From Sutcliffiella horikoshii (lineage in GTDB: Bacteria > Bacillota > Bacilli > Bacillales > Bacillaceae_I), in assembly GCF_020524325.1 (NCBI RefSeq), contig NZ_JAIVKY010000007.1:682001-746000 (forward strand): a stretch of DNA of 64,000 nucleotides. Direction: 5' to 3'. Shown here in pieces: positions 42,008 to 51,111 of the stretch; position 1 is the first letter of the stretch; each line of letters begins with the position of its first letter. Both the position numbers and the translations under genes were made by a program. The notes below the pieces were generated by a model. The model saw nothing but the letters and a program-made list of their open reading frames with translations. It did not search any database and had not been told where the DNA came from.

Positions 42008-42415
42008 ATGTCTGATAAATTCGAAATTGGAAGTGTATTAACTGGTAAAGTAACAGGTATTCAACCTTACGGAGCGTTCGTTGCGCTGGACGAAGAAACT
42101 CAAGGTCTTGTTCATATTTCTGAAATTACGCACGGTTATGTGAAAGATGTAAACGAACATTTAAAAATGGGCGATGAGGTTCAAGTAAAAGTTCTTTCTG
42201 TTGACGAAAAGTCCAACAAAATCAGCTTGTCCATCAAAGCTACTCAAGAAGCTCCTGCTGAAGCACCAGCAGCTGCTCCAAGAAAACCTAAGAAACGTCA
42301 AGCTACTGTAGTGAAAAACCACACAGAAGCAGCTCCTGGCGGCTTCAACACGCTTAAAGACAAATTAGAAGAGTGGATTGAGCAATCCAACCGTAACGAC
42401 CTAATCAAGAAGTAA
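42008..42415 (+). CDS. yugI: S1-domain general stress protein YugI (GSP13)
   Basis: 135 residues. Residues 1-75 form one S1 RNA-binding domain (IGSVLTGKVTGIQPYGAFVAL, GLVHISEI, VKVLSVDEKSNKISLSIKAT), followed by an Ala/Pro/Lys-rich linker and a short amphipathic tail. The B. subtilis orthologue is a ribosome-associated stress protein. ATG 42008 has TTAGGAGTG upstream; the open frame upstream overlaps the promoter and is not coding. Confidence 0.93.
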   Translation: MSDKFEIGSVLTGKVTGIQPYGAFVALDEETQGLVHISEITHGYVKDVNEHLKMGDEVQVKVLSVDEKSNKISLSIKATQEAPAEAPAAAPRKPKKRQATVVKNHTEAAPGGFNTLKDKLEEWIEQSNRNDLIKK

Positions 42416-42430
42416 TCTTGATTAAGTGCG

Positions 42431-42463
42431 AGAGACATCCTGTGAGGGGTGTCTTTTTTATAT
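42431..42463 (+). terminator. Terminator of yugI
   Basis: Stem AGACATCC / GGGTGTCT closed by a short loop and followed by six Ts. Confidence 0.8.
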
Positions 42464-42484
42464 TATTAAAAATCTATAAACCCG

Positions 42485-42610
42485 TTAATTTCCGTTCCAG
42501 GCGCTTCGCTTGCCTGCGGGCGGTCCGTGAGCCTCCTCAGGCTTCGCCTTCCGGGGTCTCACCTGTCCCTCCCTCCCGCGGGCGTCTGCGCGCCTTCCAC
42601 TACAATCAAC
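42485..42610 (+). repeat. Palindromic repeat, arm A
   Basis: From TTAATTTCCGTTCCAGGCG to CACTACAATCAAC; almost identical to the copies at 4051 and 54791. It faces arm B at 42702 across a 91-base linker. Confidence 0.9.
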
Positions 42611-42701
42611 AAGGCGACTTCATTTACTTAAGTGATAGTGAGAATTCATCAAACTGAGTTATCTGTAAAAGCACTAACACTTCGTTTTCTCTTAATTTCT
42701 A

Positions 42702-42832
42702 GCTGTGGATTGGAGCAAATGGCGGAGACACCAGCGGGGGAGTAACGGTAGGTTGAGACCCCGCAGGCGAAAAGCCGAGGAGGCTCAAGCACCGTCCCGC
42801 GGAAAGCGAAGCCATTTGCGGAAAGGAACAGC
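42702..42832 (-). repeat. Palindromic repeat, arm B
   Basis: From GCTGTGGATTGGAGCAAATGG to GGAAAGGAACAGC, nearly identical to 4257-4385 and 55002-55129, in the orientation opposite to arm A. Confidence 0.9.
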
Positions 42833-42875
42833 GATGTTTAACCAATACCCGAGGTACTTACATCATATAAAAAAT

Positions 42876-42906
42876 GAAAACCGCCACAGAAGAGGCGGTT
42901 TTTTGT
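42876..42906. terminator. Bidirectional terminator
   Basis: Stem AAAACCGCC / GGCGGTTTT with loop ACAGAAGA and a T-run; it closes yuzA on the minus strand. Confidence 0.85.
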
Positions 42907-42909
42907 GGT

Positions 42910-43143
42910 TTATCGAGTTGTTCTTGGTTCGATTTCTCTTTCGTGCTGTTCTGATGGGACGAAAAGAAGTCCTAGGTTGATGAGTCCAGCAATTCCAACT
43001 AGACCGTATATGATACGGGACAAGGCTGCGCTTTGACCGCCAAAAATAGCTGCTACAAGATCGAACTGGAAGAACCCAATCAATCCCCAGTTAATAGCTC
43101 CGACAATAGTCAGTACTAGTGCGATACGTTGAATAGTACTCAT
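42910..43143 (-). CDS. yuzA: DUF378-family small membrane protein (YuzA)
   Basis: 77 residues with two membrane helices; IALVLTIVGAINWGLIGFFQFDLVAAIFG is the DUF378 core. Function unknown. AAGGAGGGAATG directly precedes the start. Placed between yugI and yugJ as in B. subtilis. Confidence 0.9.
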   Translation of the reverse strand: MSTIQRIALVLTIVGAINWGLIGFFQFDLVAAIFGGQSAALSRIIYGLVGIAGLINLGLLFVPSEQHEREIEPRTTR

Positions 43144-43326
43144 AACATTCCCTCCTTGAGAATATAAGTGCTTTCCTCCATATATTTTGTAACTGAACAG
43201 AAATTATTCATTTATAAATTTTTTTTGAGGAAGCATCATAAAAGTGGATAGTTGTATCCTTGAAGCTAATTCTTTGCAAGCAAGGAAAAAATGATCCATA
43301 ATCATGGCAAAAGGGAGGTAATAGTA

Positions 43327-44490
43327 ATGGATAATTTTACTTTTTATAATCCAACAAAGCTAATATTCGGGAAAGGGCAACTAGAAACGTTGCCACAGGA
43401 AATTGGAGCTTACGGTAAGAACGTTCTTCTTGTTTATGGAGGAGGAAGTATTAAGAGAAGTGGTCTTTATGATGATGTAATCAATACTTTAAATAAAGCA
43501 GGTGCAAAGGTAACGGAGCTAGCTGGGGTGGAACCTAACCCGAGATTATCCACAGTTAGAAAAGGTGTCGAGCTTTGCAAAGAAAATCAAATTGACTTTC
43601 TTTTGGCAGTTGGTGGAGGAAGTGTAATTGATTGTACGAAAGCAATCGCTGCAGGTGCCAAATATGATGGAGACGTTTGGGATATTGTACTTAAAAAACA
43701 AATTGCAACAGAAGCATTGCCGTTTGGAACAGTATTGACGCTTGCTGCAACAGGCTCTGAAATGAATGCAGGATCTGTTATCACAAATTGGGAAACGAAT
43801 GAAAAATACGGATGGGGCAGTCCTGTGACGTTTCCTAAGTTCTCCATTCTAGACCCTGTGAATACCTTTACTGTGCCAAAAGATCACACTGTATACGGTA
43901 TTGTGGATATGATGTCACATGTATTAGAGCAGTACTTCCATCAGACAACCAACACACCGCTTCAAGATCGTATGTGTGAAGCGGTTCTAACTACTGTAAT
44001 GGAAACAGCTCCGAAGCTTTTAGATAATCTGGAGAGTTATGAGCACCGCGAAACGATTCTTTACAATGGAACCATTGCGCTTAATGGTATGCTGCAGATG
44101 GGTTATCGTGGCGATTGGGCTACACATGGCATTGAGCATGCTGTTTCTGCCATCTATGATATTCCGCATGCAGGTGGATTGGCTATCCTATTCCCTAATT
44201 GGATGGAGCATGTCATGGATGCTAACCTAGGCCGATTTAAACAATTGGCTGTTAGGGTGTTTGGCGTGCAAGACAGTGGCTCAACAGACCAAGAAATTGC
44301 TTTAGAGGGTATTCGCAGACTTCGTGAATTCTGGTCAAGCCTTGGCGCTCCTACACGTTTAGCTGATTATGACATTGATGATAAAAATATCAATAAAATG
44401 GCTGAACATGTGATGTCACAAGGAACAGTAGGAAACTTCAAATCACTTTCACATGACGATGTCACTTCTATTTTGAAAGCATCACTATAA
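43327..44490 (+). CDS. yugJ: Iron-containing alcohol dehydrogenase (butanol dehydrogenase, YugJ type)
   Basis: 387 residues, group III Fe-ADH. The NAD(P) region has GGGSIKRSG and [16 protein letters not shown]; the metal ligands fall in [31 protein letters not shown]. Acts on butanol or butyraldehyde in annotated relatives. The start at 43327 has GGGAGGT seven bases upstream; the frame upstream is open but lacks a site. Confidence 0.92.
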   Translation: MDNFTFYNPTKLIFGKGQLETLPQEIGAYGKNVLLVYGGGSIKRSGLYDDVINTLNKAGAKVTELAGVEPNPRLSTVRKGVELCKENQIDFLLAVGGGSVIDCTKAIAAGAKYDGDVWDIVLKKQIATEALPFGTVLTLAATGSEMNAGSVITNWETNEKYGWGSPVTFPKFSILDPVNTFTVPKDHTVYGIVDMMSHVLEQYFHQTTNTPLQDRMCEAVLTTVMETAPKLLDNLESYEHRETILYNGTIALNGMLQMGYRGDWATHGIEHAVSAIYDIPHAGGLAILFPNWMEHVMDANLGRFKQLAVRVFGVQDSGSTDQEIALEGIRRLREFWSSLGAPTRLADYDIDDKNINKMAEHVMSQGTVGNFKSLSHDDVTSILKASL

Positions 44491-44491
44491 A

Positions 44492-44538
44492 ATAAAAAAA
44501 CTGGCAGAACCTGATACGGTTGTCTGCCAGTTTTTTTG
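44492..44538. terminator. Bidirectional terminator between yugJ and mrpG
   Basis: Stem AAACTGGCAGA / TCTGCCAGTTT followed by Ts; A-rich on the other side. Confidence 0.9.
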
Positions 44539-44540
44539 TT

Positions 44541-44939
44541 TTATGCTTCAGTATGGACCTTTTGTCTTTTTTCTACTTCCTTTTTGGTTTTAGGGTGTTC
44601 TTTTGTCTTTAAATCATCCTGAACTGTCTTCTCCCAAAGAGGAACGTCTGTAAAGTAGGCTGCTCTTGATATGAGATGACCTGCAACAGGGGCTGTAATA
44701 AAGACAAACACAATTCCAAGTACCAATCGTGCACTAAAGTAATTATCTGCAAACCAGAAATATAGTAAAGCACCAACTAGAATCAACAAGACACCAAGTG
44801 TGGCGCTCTTAGAGGCTGCATGACTGCGGGTATATACATCCGGTAGTCTTATCAAGCCAATGGTCGTTACCAAGCTAAGAAGAGAGCCTAGCAGTACGAC
44901 AATGCCAATAAATATGTTAATTGTCTCTGTCATACTCAA
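44541..44939 (-). CDS. mrpG: Mrp Na+/H+ antiporter subunit G
   Basis: 132 residues: three membrane helices in the MnhG/PhaG domain (VVLLGSLLSLVTTIGLIRLPDVYTRSHAASK, a strong signature), then a hydrophilic, Lys/Glu-rich tail of about 35 residues. Last gene of the seven-gene operon; it overlaps mrpF by 23 bases. Confidence 0.95.
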   Translation of the reverse strand: MSMTETINIFIGIVVLLGSLLSLVTTIGLIRLPDVYTRSHAASKSATLGVLLILVGALLYFWFADNYFSARLVLGIVFVFITAPVAGHLISRAAYFTDVPLWEKTVQDDLKTKEHPKTKKEVEKRQKVHTEA

Positions 44940-45213
44940 TTATCTCTCCTTTTTGAAGGAATTTAGAAAACGCGACGGTACCTACAAAAGCAATGACCCC
45001 AATTAATAGTATTACTTCTAAAAAGGCATCTGTTCTTAACATGATAGAGGTGATAGCTGTGATGGCAATTAGGTTGATCCCAATAGAATCCAATGCCATT
45101 ACACGGTCCGGTACGGAAGGACCTTTGATGACCCGATATACCAGTCCTAAAGTAGCGATGGAAATGATTATCAAACTGATGGATAGCAGTAAATCAAATG
45201 TACTTCCTACCAT
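44917..45213 (-). CDS. mrpF: Mrp Na+/H+ antiporter subunit F
   Basis: 98 residues with three membrane helices; GLVYRVIKGPSVPDRVMALDSIG is the conserved MnhF/PhaF loop. Required for the complex together with the other Mrp subunits. Its ATG follows the mrpE stop directly. Confidence 0.95.
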   Translation of the reverse strand: MVGSTFDLLLSISLIIISIATLGLVYRVIKGPSVPDRVMALDSIGINLIAITAITSIMLRTDAFLEVILLIGVIAFVGTVAFSKFLQKGEIIEYDRDN

Positions 45214-45690
45214 TTAACGGGTCACCTCCATGATAGCTTTTTCAAAGGTGTTTTTTATTTCTGCTACTGCCTGATCTGTATCTGGAATATTCATGGCATG
45301 GATATAAAGAATCTTGTTGTCATCAGATATATCCATTACCAATGTACCTGGAGTTAAAGTAATTAATAGGGAAAGCAAGGTTATTTCCCAATCACTTTTT
45401 AACTCTGTTGGCATTGCGAAGATCCCAGGTTCAATTTTTAGCTTAGGTCGCAAGATATCACGAATTACTTGTACGTTTGCAAGAACGAGTTCTCGTAGAA
45501 ACAGGAAAAATAGTCTTCCGGCTGCTAGCACTCGTTCAAAATAAAACCTTCCGGGAAGAAACCTTCTCATTAAAAATAAGATAACAAGACCCCAGAAGTA
45601 TCCAATGATGAAGTCCGGGAAGGCCCATTGGTTTTTAAGAAACATCCAACTGAATGCAATTACAACATTTATTAAAATTTGAAAAGCCAT
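45214..45690 (-). CDS. mrpE: Mrp Na+/H+ antiporter subunit E
   Basis: 158 residues, N-terminal membrane helices followed by a cytoplasmic domain with LSLLITLTPGTLVMDIS, the MnhE/PhaE signature. It stabilises the Mrp complex. Six bases separate it from mrpD. Confidence 0.95.
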   Translation of the reverse strand: MAFQILINVVIAFSWMFLKNQWAFPDFIIGYFWGLVILFLMRRFLPGRFYFERVLAAGRLFFLFLRELVLANVQVIRDILRPKLKIEPGIFAMPTELKSDWEITLLSLLITLTPGTLVMDISDDNKILYIHAMNIPDTDQAVAEIKNTFEKAIMEVTR

Positions 45691-45696
45691 GCGAAA

Positions 45697-47187
45697 CTAC
45701 TCCTTTAAAACTGCTTGGATATAGATGGATGGATCCATCAATGTTTCTGCCGCCTCAAAAACGTATGGATATACGAATTCCGCTCCTAGACCAAGGAAAG
45801 CAGAGAGCGCGATTAAAATGACTGATGGATAGACAAGGCCCTTGGTTGTACCTTTTTCTTCTTTTGGACTTAATACTTCTTCCCTAAAGAAACAGTTCAT
45901 GAAAATTTTCATAACAGAATACAATACCAGCAAACTACTGAAAAGCATGACTCCTACGAATAAATAATGTTCCTGTCCTAAACCGCCTTGAGCTAGAAGG
46001 ATTTTTCCAACGAACCCGCTTAGAGGAGGAATTCCGGCAAGCGCAAGGCATGCTGTAAAGAACATCCATCCTAATAGGGGATGACGTTTAATCAAACCAC
46101 CCATTTTCTTAATATTATCAGTTCCAGTAATGGTAAACATCGCTCCTGCTAATAAAAACAAAGCCCCTTTTATGACCATATCATGAACAAGATAATAAAT
46201 CCCACCTGCATAACCTGTTTCTGTAGCAATGGGGACTCCGTAAATAATCACACCAACTGCTGTAACAATGTTATAAATCAATATCTTCTTAACGTCCCAG
46301 TATGCGATTGCTCCGATAGCACCAATAAGAATGGTGATAATGGCCAAAACAGCAATAATTTGATGAGTGATTTGCTGCTCGTGATAGAAAATTAAAGTAA
46401 AGATTCGATAGATGGAATACACACCGACTTTTGTTAACAAAGCTCCGAAAAGGGCCGTAATAGCGTATGGTGGCGCTTGATAGGAACCAGGCAACCAAAA
46501 GTATAATGGAAAAATTCCACCTTTTAATCCAAATACGATTAAGAAAAGAATAGCCACTACTGTCACAATGTCCGTTTGACCGGATTGTGCAATCTTACTC
46601 GAGACATCTGCCATATTCAGTGTTCCTACCAATCCGTACAAATACGCTAATGCTATGACGAATAAAGCAGAGGAAATAATGTTAACTAATAGGTACTTGA
46701 TAGACTCTCTAAGCTGAATTCTAGTTCCTCCAAGTACTATCAATGCATAGGAGGACATTAGCATAACCTCGAAGAAAACGAACAGGTTGAACAGGTCGCC
46801 TGTAAGAAATGCTCCCATAACCCCTGTGATTAAAAATTGTGTAAATGCATAGAAGAAGAAGTTTTCTCTCCCACTGCCGATGTTACGAAAGGAAAAGAGG
46901 ACGCAAGTGAAACTAACAATCACTCCTGTTAGTACAAGGAGTGATGCAAACATGTCTGCTACGAGCACGATGCCAAAGGGTGGTCTCCAATTTCCTATTT
47001 CCAATGTTTGAATGCCATTAAGATATACAGTATGCACAAGAACCATTGCAGCAATGGTTGTAGCCGATAATGAAATGACGCTGATCACTTTTTGAAGCTT
47101 CACCTTTTTAGGTATCAGCAATAATAATGTTGCTGTGATTAAAGGGATCAGTATCGGTAATATAACTAAGTTATTCATGATTTTCAT
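45697..47187 (-). CDS. mrpD: Mrp Na+/H+ antiporter subunit D
   Basis: 496 residues with about 14 membrane helices, homologous to the proton-pumping ND2/4/5 subunits of complex I. GLKGGIFPLYFWLPGSYQAPP includes the key lysine region of the channel. With MrpA it forms the ion-translocating part. Overlaps mrpC by 17 bases; the start may be MKIMNNLV or the second ATG. Confidence 0.95.
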   Translation of the reverse strand: MKIMNNLVILPILIPLITATLLLLIPKKVKLQKVISVISLSATTIAAMVLVHTVYLNGIQTLEIGNWRPPFGIVLVADMFASLLVLTGVIVSFTCVLFSFRNIGSGRENFFFYAFTQFLITGVMGAFLTGDLFNLFVFFEVMLMSSYALIVLGGTRIQLRESIKYLLVNIISSALFVIALAYLYGLVGTLNMADVSSKIAQSGQTDIVTVVAILFLIVFGLKGGIFPLYFWLPGSYQAPPYAITALFGALLTKVGVYSIYRIFTLIFYHEQQITHQIIAVLAIITILIGAIGAIAYWDVKKILIYNIVTAVGVIIYGVPIATETGYAGGIYYLVHDMVIKGALFLLAGAMFTITGTDNIKKMGGLIKRHPLLGWMFFTACLALAGIPPLSGFVGKILLAQGGLGQEHYLFVGVMLFSSLLVLYSVMKIFMNCFFREEVLSPKEEKGTTKGLVYPSVILIALSAFLGLGAEFVYPYVFEAAETLMDPSIYIQAVLKE

Positions 47188-47512
47188 TTCCCCTTAATTG
47201 ATCCATATCATCTGTTTTTAGTTCTTGATAAGCCCTATAGGCAAGAACTAATAGAAAGGAAGTGACACCAAATGCAATTACGATTGCCGTTAAGATTAAA
47301 GCTTGTGGTAACGGGTCGGTATAAGCATCTGCTTCTTGGCCAAGTAAAGGTGCAGCCCCTCTTTTTAATCCTCCCATGGTCAATAACAATAAATGGGCTC
47401 CGTGGGATAATAGTGCTGTTCCGATAATAATTCGAAGAATGCTTCTAGATAACATTAGGTAAGTGGCGGTGGCAATCAGCACACCCGCTACAATTGTCAT
47501 AATAATCTCCAT
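47171..47512 (-). CDS. mrpC: Mrp Na+/H+ antiporter subunit C
   Basis: 113 residues, three membrane helices, homologous to NuoK/ND4L: LMLSRSILRIIIGTALLSHGAHLLLLTMGG and DPLPQALILTAIVIAFG. Its ATG overlaps the mrpB stop by one base. Confidence 0.95.
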   Translation of the reverse strand: MEIIMTIVAGVLIATATYLMLSRSILRIIIGTALLSHGAHLLLLTMGGLKRGAAPLLGQEADAYTDPLPQALILTAIVIAFGVTSFLLVLAYRAYQELKTDDMDQLRGNENHE

Positions 47513-47934
47513 TATTCACTCTCTCCAATCGTTTGAATAATGGTCATTGCAACTCCTACTACTACTAAATAAACACCCAAATCAAAAGGTAAAGTAGAAG
47601 TTAATGCAGTCTCCCCAAGTAGGGGTAACTCTACATATCCAAAGGTATGTGTTAGAAAAGGCACATCAAAGAAAAGAGCAATGACCCCTGTAATGATGGA
47701 TATCATTAATCCCACCGCTGCAATCGATAGATAGTTAAATGGGAGTGCTGTTTGTATCGTTTTTTTATCAAAAGCAAGTAAAAGCAACACCAATGCAGCA
47801 GATGTCATCAATCCTCCAATAAATCCTCCGCCTGGAGTGTAGTGTCCGGCAAAGAAAAGGTAGACAGAGAAGATGAAAATGATAAACGTTAAAAGGGTAG
47901 TGGTGGTTTGTAAAATCAAATCATTTACTTTCAC
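47512..47934 (-). CDS. mrpB: Mrp Na+/H+ antiporter subunit B
   Basis: 140 residues, four membrane helices; the MnhB motif GHYTPGGGFIGGLMTSAALVL is clear. I place the start at GTG 47934 (MKVNDLILQ), just after GGGAGGAGTTAAG; the 3' end of mrpA overlaps it by 14 bases. Subunit B contributes to the Na+ path. Confidence 0.93.
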   Translation of the reverse strand: MKVNDLILQTTTTLLTFIIFIFSVYLFFAGHYTPGGGFIGGLMTSAALVLLLLAFDKKTIQTALPFNYLSIAAVGLMISIITGVIALFFDVPFLTHTFGYVELPLLGETALTSTLPFDLGVYLVVVGVAMTIIQTIGESE

Positions 47935-50332
47935 CCTTAACTCCTCCCTTCTTATCAGCAAGTCTTAGCTTTATCATGGCGTAAATGCCGAAAGCTGCTA
48001 TGGTAAGTACAGCAATTTCAAATAAAGTATCAAAGCCACGGAAGTCAACCAGTATTACGTTTACCATGTTTTTTCCGCCAGCCTCTTTATAGGAAGCTGC
48101 TTCAAAATAACTAGAAATTGATTCGAAGAGCTTTGAGCTGTTAACGGAAAGACCGATAAAGATGACAACAAGACCAACACCGATGGAAATGATGAAATTG
48201 GTCACTTTAAAGCGAATTCTGTCCATCTTTTTTGATAGCTCTGGTAGATGGTAGAAACACAATAAGAACAGCGCGACCGAAACAGTTTCAACAATAAGTT
48301 GAGTTAATGCCAAATCCGGTGCCCTAAACAATACGAAGAACAGGGAAATGGAATAACCAACTGCACCAAGTGCAATAATGGCTGCTAATCTTGATTTTAC
48401 AAATAGAATAGTCACCGCTGAAATGACCATCACAAGAGCTAGAATTACTTCATAAACTCCTGCTGGTGCTACATTAGTCAGATTCACGTTGAATGCATCC
48501 GTGGAAAATAGCAGGACTCCAAGCAATATGATCATGAATCCAAAAATCATAACAAGGTAATCACGGATAAAGCCTGTCATGTGTGATTTGGTAAAGGCAG
48601 AAGAACCTCTATCCAATGCCACTAATCCACCATCATACAATTTGTTAAGTGTGAGCCTCTGTGGGAACCAGTTGTAGATTTTTCCCCATTTTGCAACAGT
48701 GAGATAGAGAAGAACACCTACAAGAATTACTCCAATCGTCATAAATAACTCAGTATTAAAGCCGTGCCAATGATAAATTTTCACTTCCACAGACAAAACA
48801 TTTGATGGAAGAATAGAATATAGAGCAGGTTCGATTACCCCTTTTAACAACATTGGGAAGAAACCGAAGATTACAACTAATGAAGCCAGTATGATTGGTG
48901 GAATAAGCATGCCAATTGGTGCTTCATGCGGCTTTTTATCCAGCTTCTCTGGCTGGTATTTCCCTGTAAAGGTTTTGAACACTAAAACCATGCTATAAAT
49001 AAATGTGAATACACTTGCAATCCAGGCTAGCACTGGGAAAACCATACCGAGCGTTTCCATATTCCATGCGCCTATCTCAGTTGCTTGCAACATTCCGGTA
49101 AAGAACATCTCTTTACTTAAGAATCCGTTAAAAGGAGGCAAGCCAGCCATCGAAAAAGTACCGATGATCGCCAGAGTAAAAGTAATAGGCATTAAGTTCA
49201 TCAACCCGCCAAGCTTTCGAATATCACGAGTTCCGGTTTCGTGATCGACAATTCCCACAACCATGAACAAGCTTCCTTTAAAGGTTGCATGGTTGATTAA
49301 ATGGAACACCGCCGCAAGGGTTGCAATCGTATAAGCATTTTCCCCAATGTAGTCATAATGTGCTGCTGCACTCCCGATACCCAGCAAGGACATAATCAAT
49401 CCCAGTTGACTGACAGTTGAGAAAGCCAATATTGCTTTCAAATCTGTTTGTTTAACGGCAGAGAATGATCCCCAGAACAATGTGACAATACCGAATCCTG
49501 ATACAAGCCAGAACCATTCCGGAGCACCTGCGAAGACAGGACTCATACGAGCTACTAAATATATACCCGCCTTTACCATGGTTGCGGAGTGAAGATATGC
49601 ACTGACAGGTGTCGGTGCTTCCATAGCGTCCGGCAACCAAATATGAAATGGGAATTGAGCTGATTTAGTGAAGGCACCAAGCAAAAATAAAAGAAGTGCC
49701 GGTACAAATAGTTCGTGACTAGTGATAACATCCACATTCGCGATGTTTTCTCGAATGCTGAACGATCCAGTCATCAAATATAAGAGGATGATTCCAGCGA
49801 GCATTGCGAGTCCACCAAACACTGTAATCAGCATGGACTTCTGTGCACCATAGCGTGATTTTTCGCGATGATACCAGTAACTGATCAACAGGAAGGAAGA
49901 TATACTAGTCAACTCCCAGAAGGAATACATGACAAGTAGGTTGTCCGAAAGAACGACACCTAGCATTGCACCCATAAACATGAGTAGGTAAACATAAAAC
50001 GTATTTAACGCTTCTTTTTCTTTAGATAGATAATAAATGGAGTAAAGAACGACCAAGGCACCAATCCCTGTTATTAAAAGGGCAAAGAGTAATCCAAGTC
50101 CATCCAGGTAAACAACAAAATCTATCCCGATAGAAGGAATCCATTTCATAGTGCTTGTGTAAGTTTCCCCATTCATAGTGGTGCTTAAGAATTGGAGAAA
50201 GTAAATGAACAAAACGAGTGGCAATACGAACGCAAACCACCCAGTATGTATGCTTTTGAAATACTTATGCGCAAAAGGCACAAGAATCGCCAACAAGAAA
50301 GGCGATAGAATCACTAAATGAATCAGTGACAA
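47921..50332 (-). CDS. mrpA: Mrp Na+/H+ antiporter subunit A
   Basis: 803 residues with about 20 membrane helices. Residues 1-500 resemble NuoL/ND5, including the lysine motif AQFPFHIWLPDAMEAPTPVSAYLHSATMVKAG, and the C-terminal part carries the MrpA-specific domain (GFDTLFEIAVLTIAAFGIYAMIKL). The complex exports Na+ in exchange for H+, supporting pH and salt tolerance. TTG 50332 (MSLIHLVIL) is the likely start, eight bases after GAGGAGG; a start at 50401 would add 23 residues without a site. Confidence 0.95.
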   Translation of the reverse strand: MSLIHLVILSPFLLAILVPFAHKYFKSIHTGWFAFVLPLVLFIYFLQFLSTTMNGETYTSTMKWIPSIGIDFVVYLDGLGLLFALLITGIGALVVLYSIYYLSKEKEALNTFYVYLLMFMGAMLGVVLSDNLLVMYSFWELTSISSFLLISYWYHREKSRYGAQKSMLITVFGGLAMLAGIILLYLMTGSFSIRENIANVDVITSHELFVPALLLFLLGAFTKSAQFPFHIWLPDAMEAPTPVSAYLHSATMVKAGIYLVARMSPVFAGAPEWFWLVSGFGIVTLFWGSFSAVKQTDLKAILAFSTVSQLGLIMSLLGIGSAAAHYDYIGENAYTIATLAAVFHLINHATFKGSLFMVVGIVDHETGTRDIRKLGGLMNLMPITFTLAIIGTFSMAGLPPFNGFLSKEMFFTGMLQATEIGAWNMETLGMVFPVLAWIASVFTFIYSMVLVFKTFTGKYQPEKLDKKPHEAPIGMLIPPIILASLVVIFGFFPMLLKGVIEPALYSILPSNVLSVEVKIYHWHGFNTELFMTIGVILVGVLLYLTVAKWGKIYNWFPQRLTLNKLYDGGLVALDRGSSAFTKSHMTGFIRDYLVMIFGFMIILLGVLLFSTDAFNVNLTNVAPAGVYEVILALVMVISAVTILFVKSRLAAIIALGAVGYSISLFFVLFRAPDLALTQLIVETVSVALFLLCFYHLPELSKKMDRIRFKVTNFIISIGVGLVVIFIGLSVNSSKLFESISSYFEAASYKEAGGKNMVNVILVDFRGFDTLFEIAVLTIAAFGIYAMIKLRLADKKGGVKGESK

Positions 50333-50672
50333 GACACAAACCTCCTCTGTTTCTTCTATAAATAATAGTATTCCCTTATAAACATAAGAAAACAACGTCA
50401 AATACCATTTTTTACTAAGATAGTGTCGCGCTATCTATTTGGTATCTGCCTCGTTGCATGTTAAAAGGAATAATTATTTGTAAAGAAAAATTACTAAATC
50501 AAATTATATACTAAATCATAAGCGCTTGCATCCTTACTGTTTGTTAGTATAGACCGATTTTGTCCTGCATATTAAATATGATAGAAACTAGTCAAAAAAG
50601 GCTGAAAAAAATTTTTTCCAATTGCATAAAATGTCGATCTTTTAGCCATCCTAGTCGTAGGTGGTGGTAGAT
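50333..50672. other. Intergenic region between mrpA and the gene at 50673
   Basis: Holds the candidate mrp promoter, a small hairpin GATAG-TGTCGCG-CTATC at about 50419-50435 in the mrp leader, and the AT-rich upstream region of the next gene. I see no further gene. Confidence 0.5.
50503..50531 (-). promoter_or_regulatory. Possible promoter of the mrp operon
   Basis: On the minus strand, ATGCAA, 17 bases, then a perfect TATAAT (50508 to 50503), giving a leader of about 165 bases. The -35 match is weak. Confidence 0.35.
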
Positions 50673-50921
50673 ATGGTGAAAAGAAAAGCAGCTGTTGCAC
50701 TATCCATATTTTCTACTTTATTTGCTGGTGCATGGTGGTTGAGTGTTGAGCAAAAAAGAGATTATGTGGACCATTATTACAATGGAGATTCATCCATTGT
50801 GCTTATTGGATCTAATCAACAGGGAAGCTCGAATGTCATCCAACCATTTAAGCCACGGGAATACATCCGAATTGTCGTGGCGAAAAAGGAAACGGAAGAA
50901 GTCGAGGTAGAACCGACTTAA
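50673..50921 (+). CDS. Small conserved membrane-anchored protein, unknown
   Basis: About 82 residues: a positive start and one hydrophobic helix (AAVALSIFSTLFAGAWWL), then a soluble outer part and an acidic end (ETEEVEVEPT). The ATG at 50673 has AGGTGGTGG eight bases upstream. No family recognised. A terminator follows. Confidence 0.65.
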   Translation: MVKRKAAVALSIFSTLFAGAWWLSVEQKRDYVDHYYNGDSSIVLIGSNQQGSSNVIQPFKPREYIRIVVAKKETEEVEVEPT

Positions 50922-50944
50922 TCATGAAGACAAAGTAAAAATTG

Positions 50945-50979
50945 AGAGCGGTTATACACTATGTATAGCCGTTTTCTTG
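50945..50979 (+). terminator. Terminator of the small membrane-anchored protein gene
   Basis: Stem GCGGTTATAC / GTATAGCCG with a short loop, followed by TTTTCTTG. Confidence 0.7.
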
Positions 50980-51111
50980 TGAGAGTAAGTAAGAGGAAAT
51001 GAAATATTTTAATTGTATCCGCTTACAGGACAGGGGATTCCTTGAATTATCGGACAGTATTATGTAAAGTGAAAATTGGCATGCAAATATGTTTTTTGGA
51101 GGTTATGATAT

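Noticed and set aside
50520-50533. CcpA cre site upstream of mrpA (CATAAGCGCTTGCA)
   Set aside because: Three departures from the cre consensus, so not supportable without experiment.
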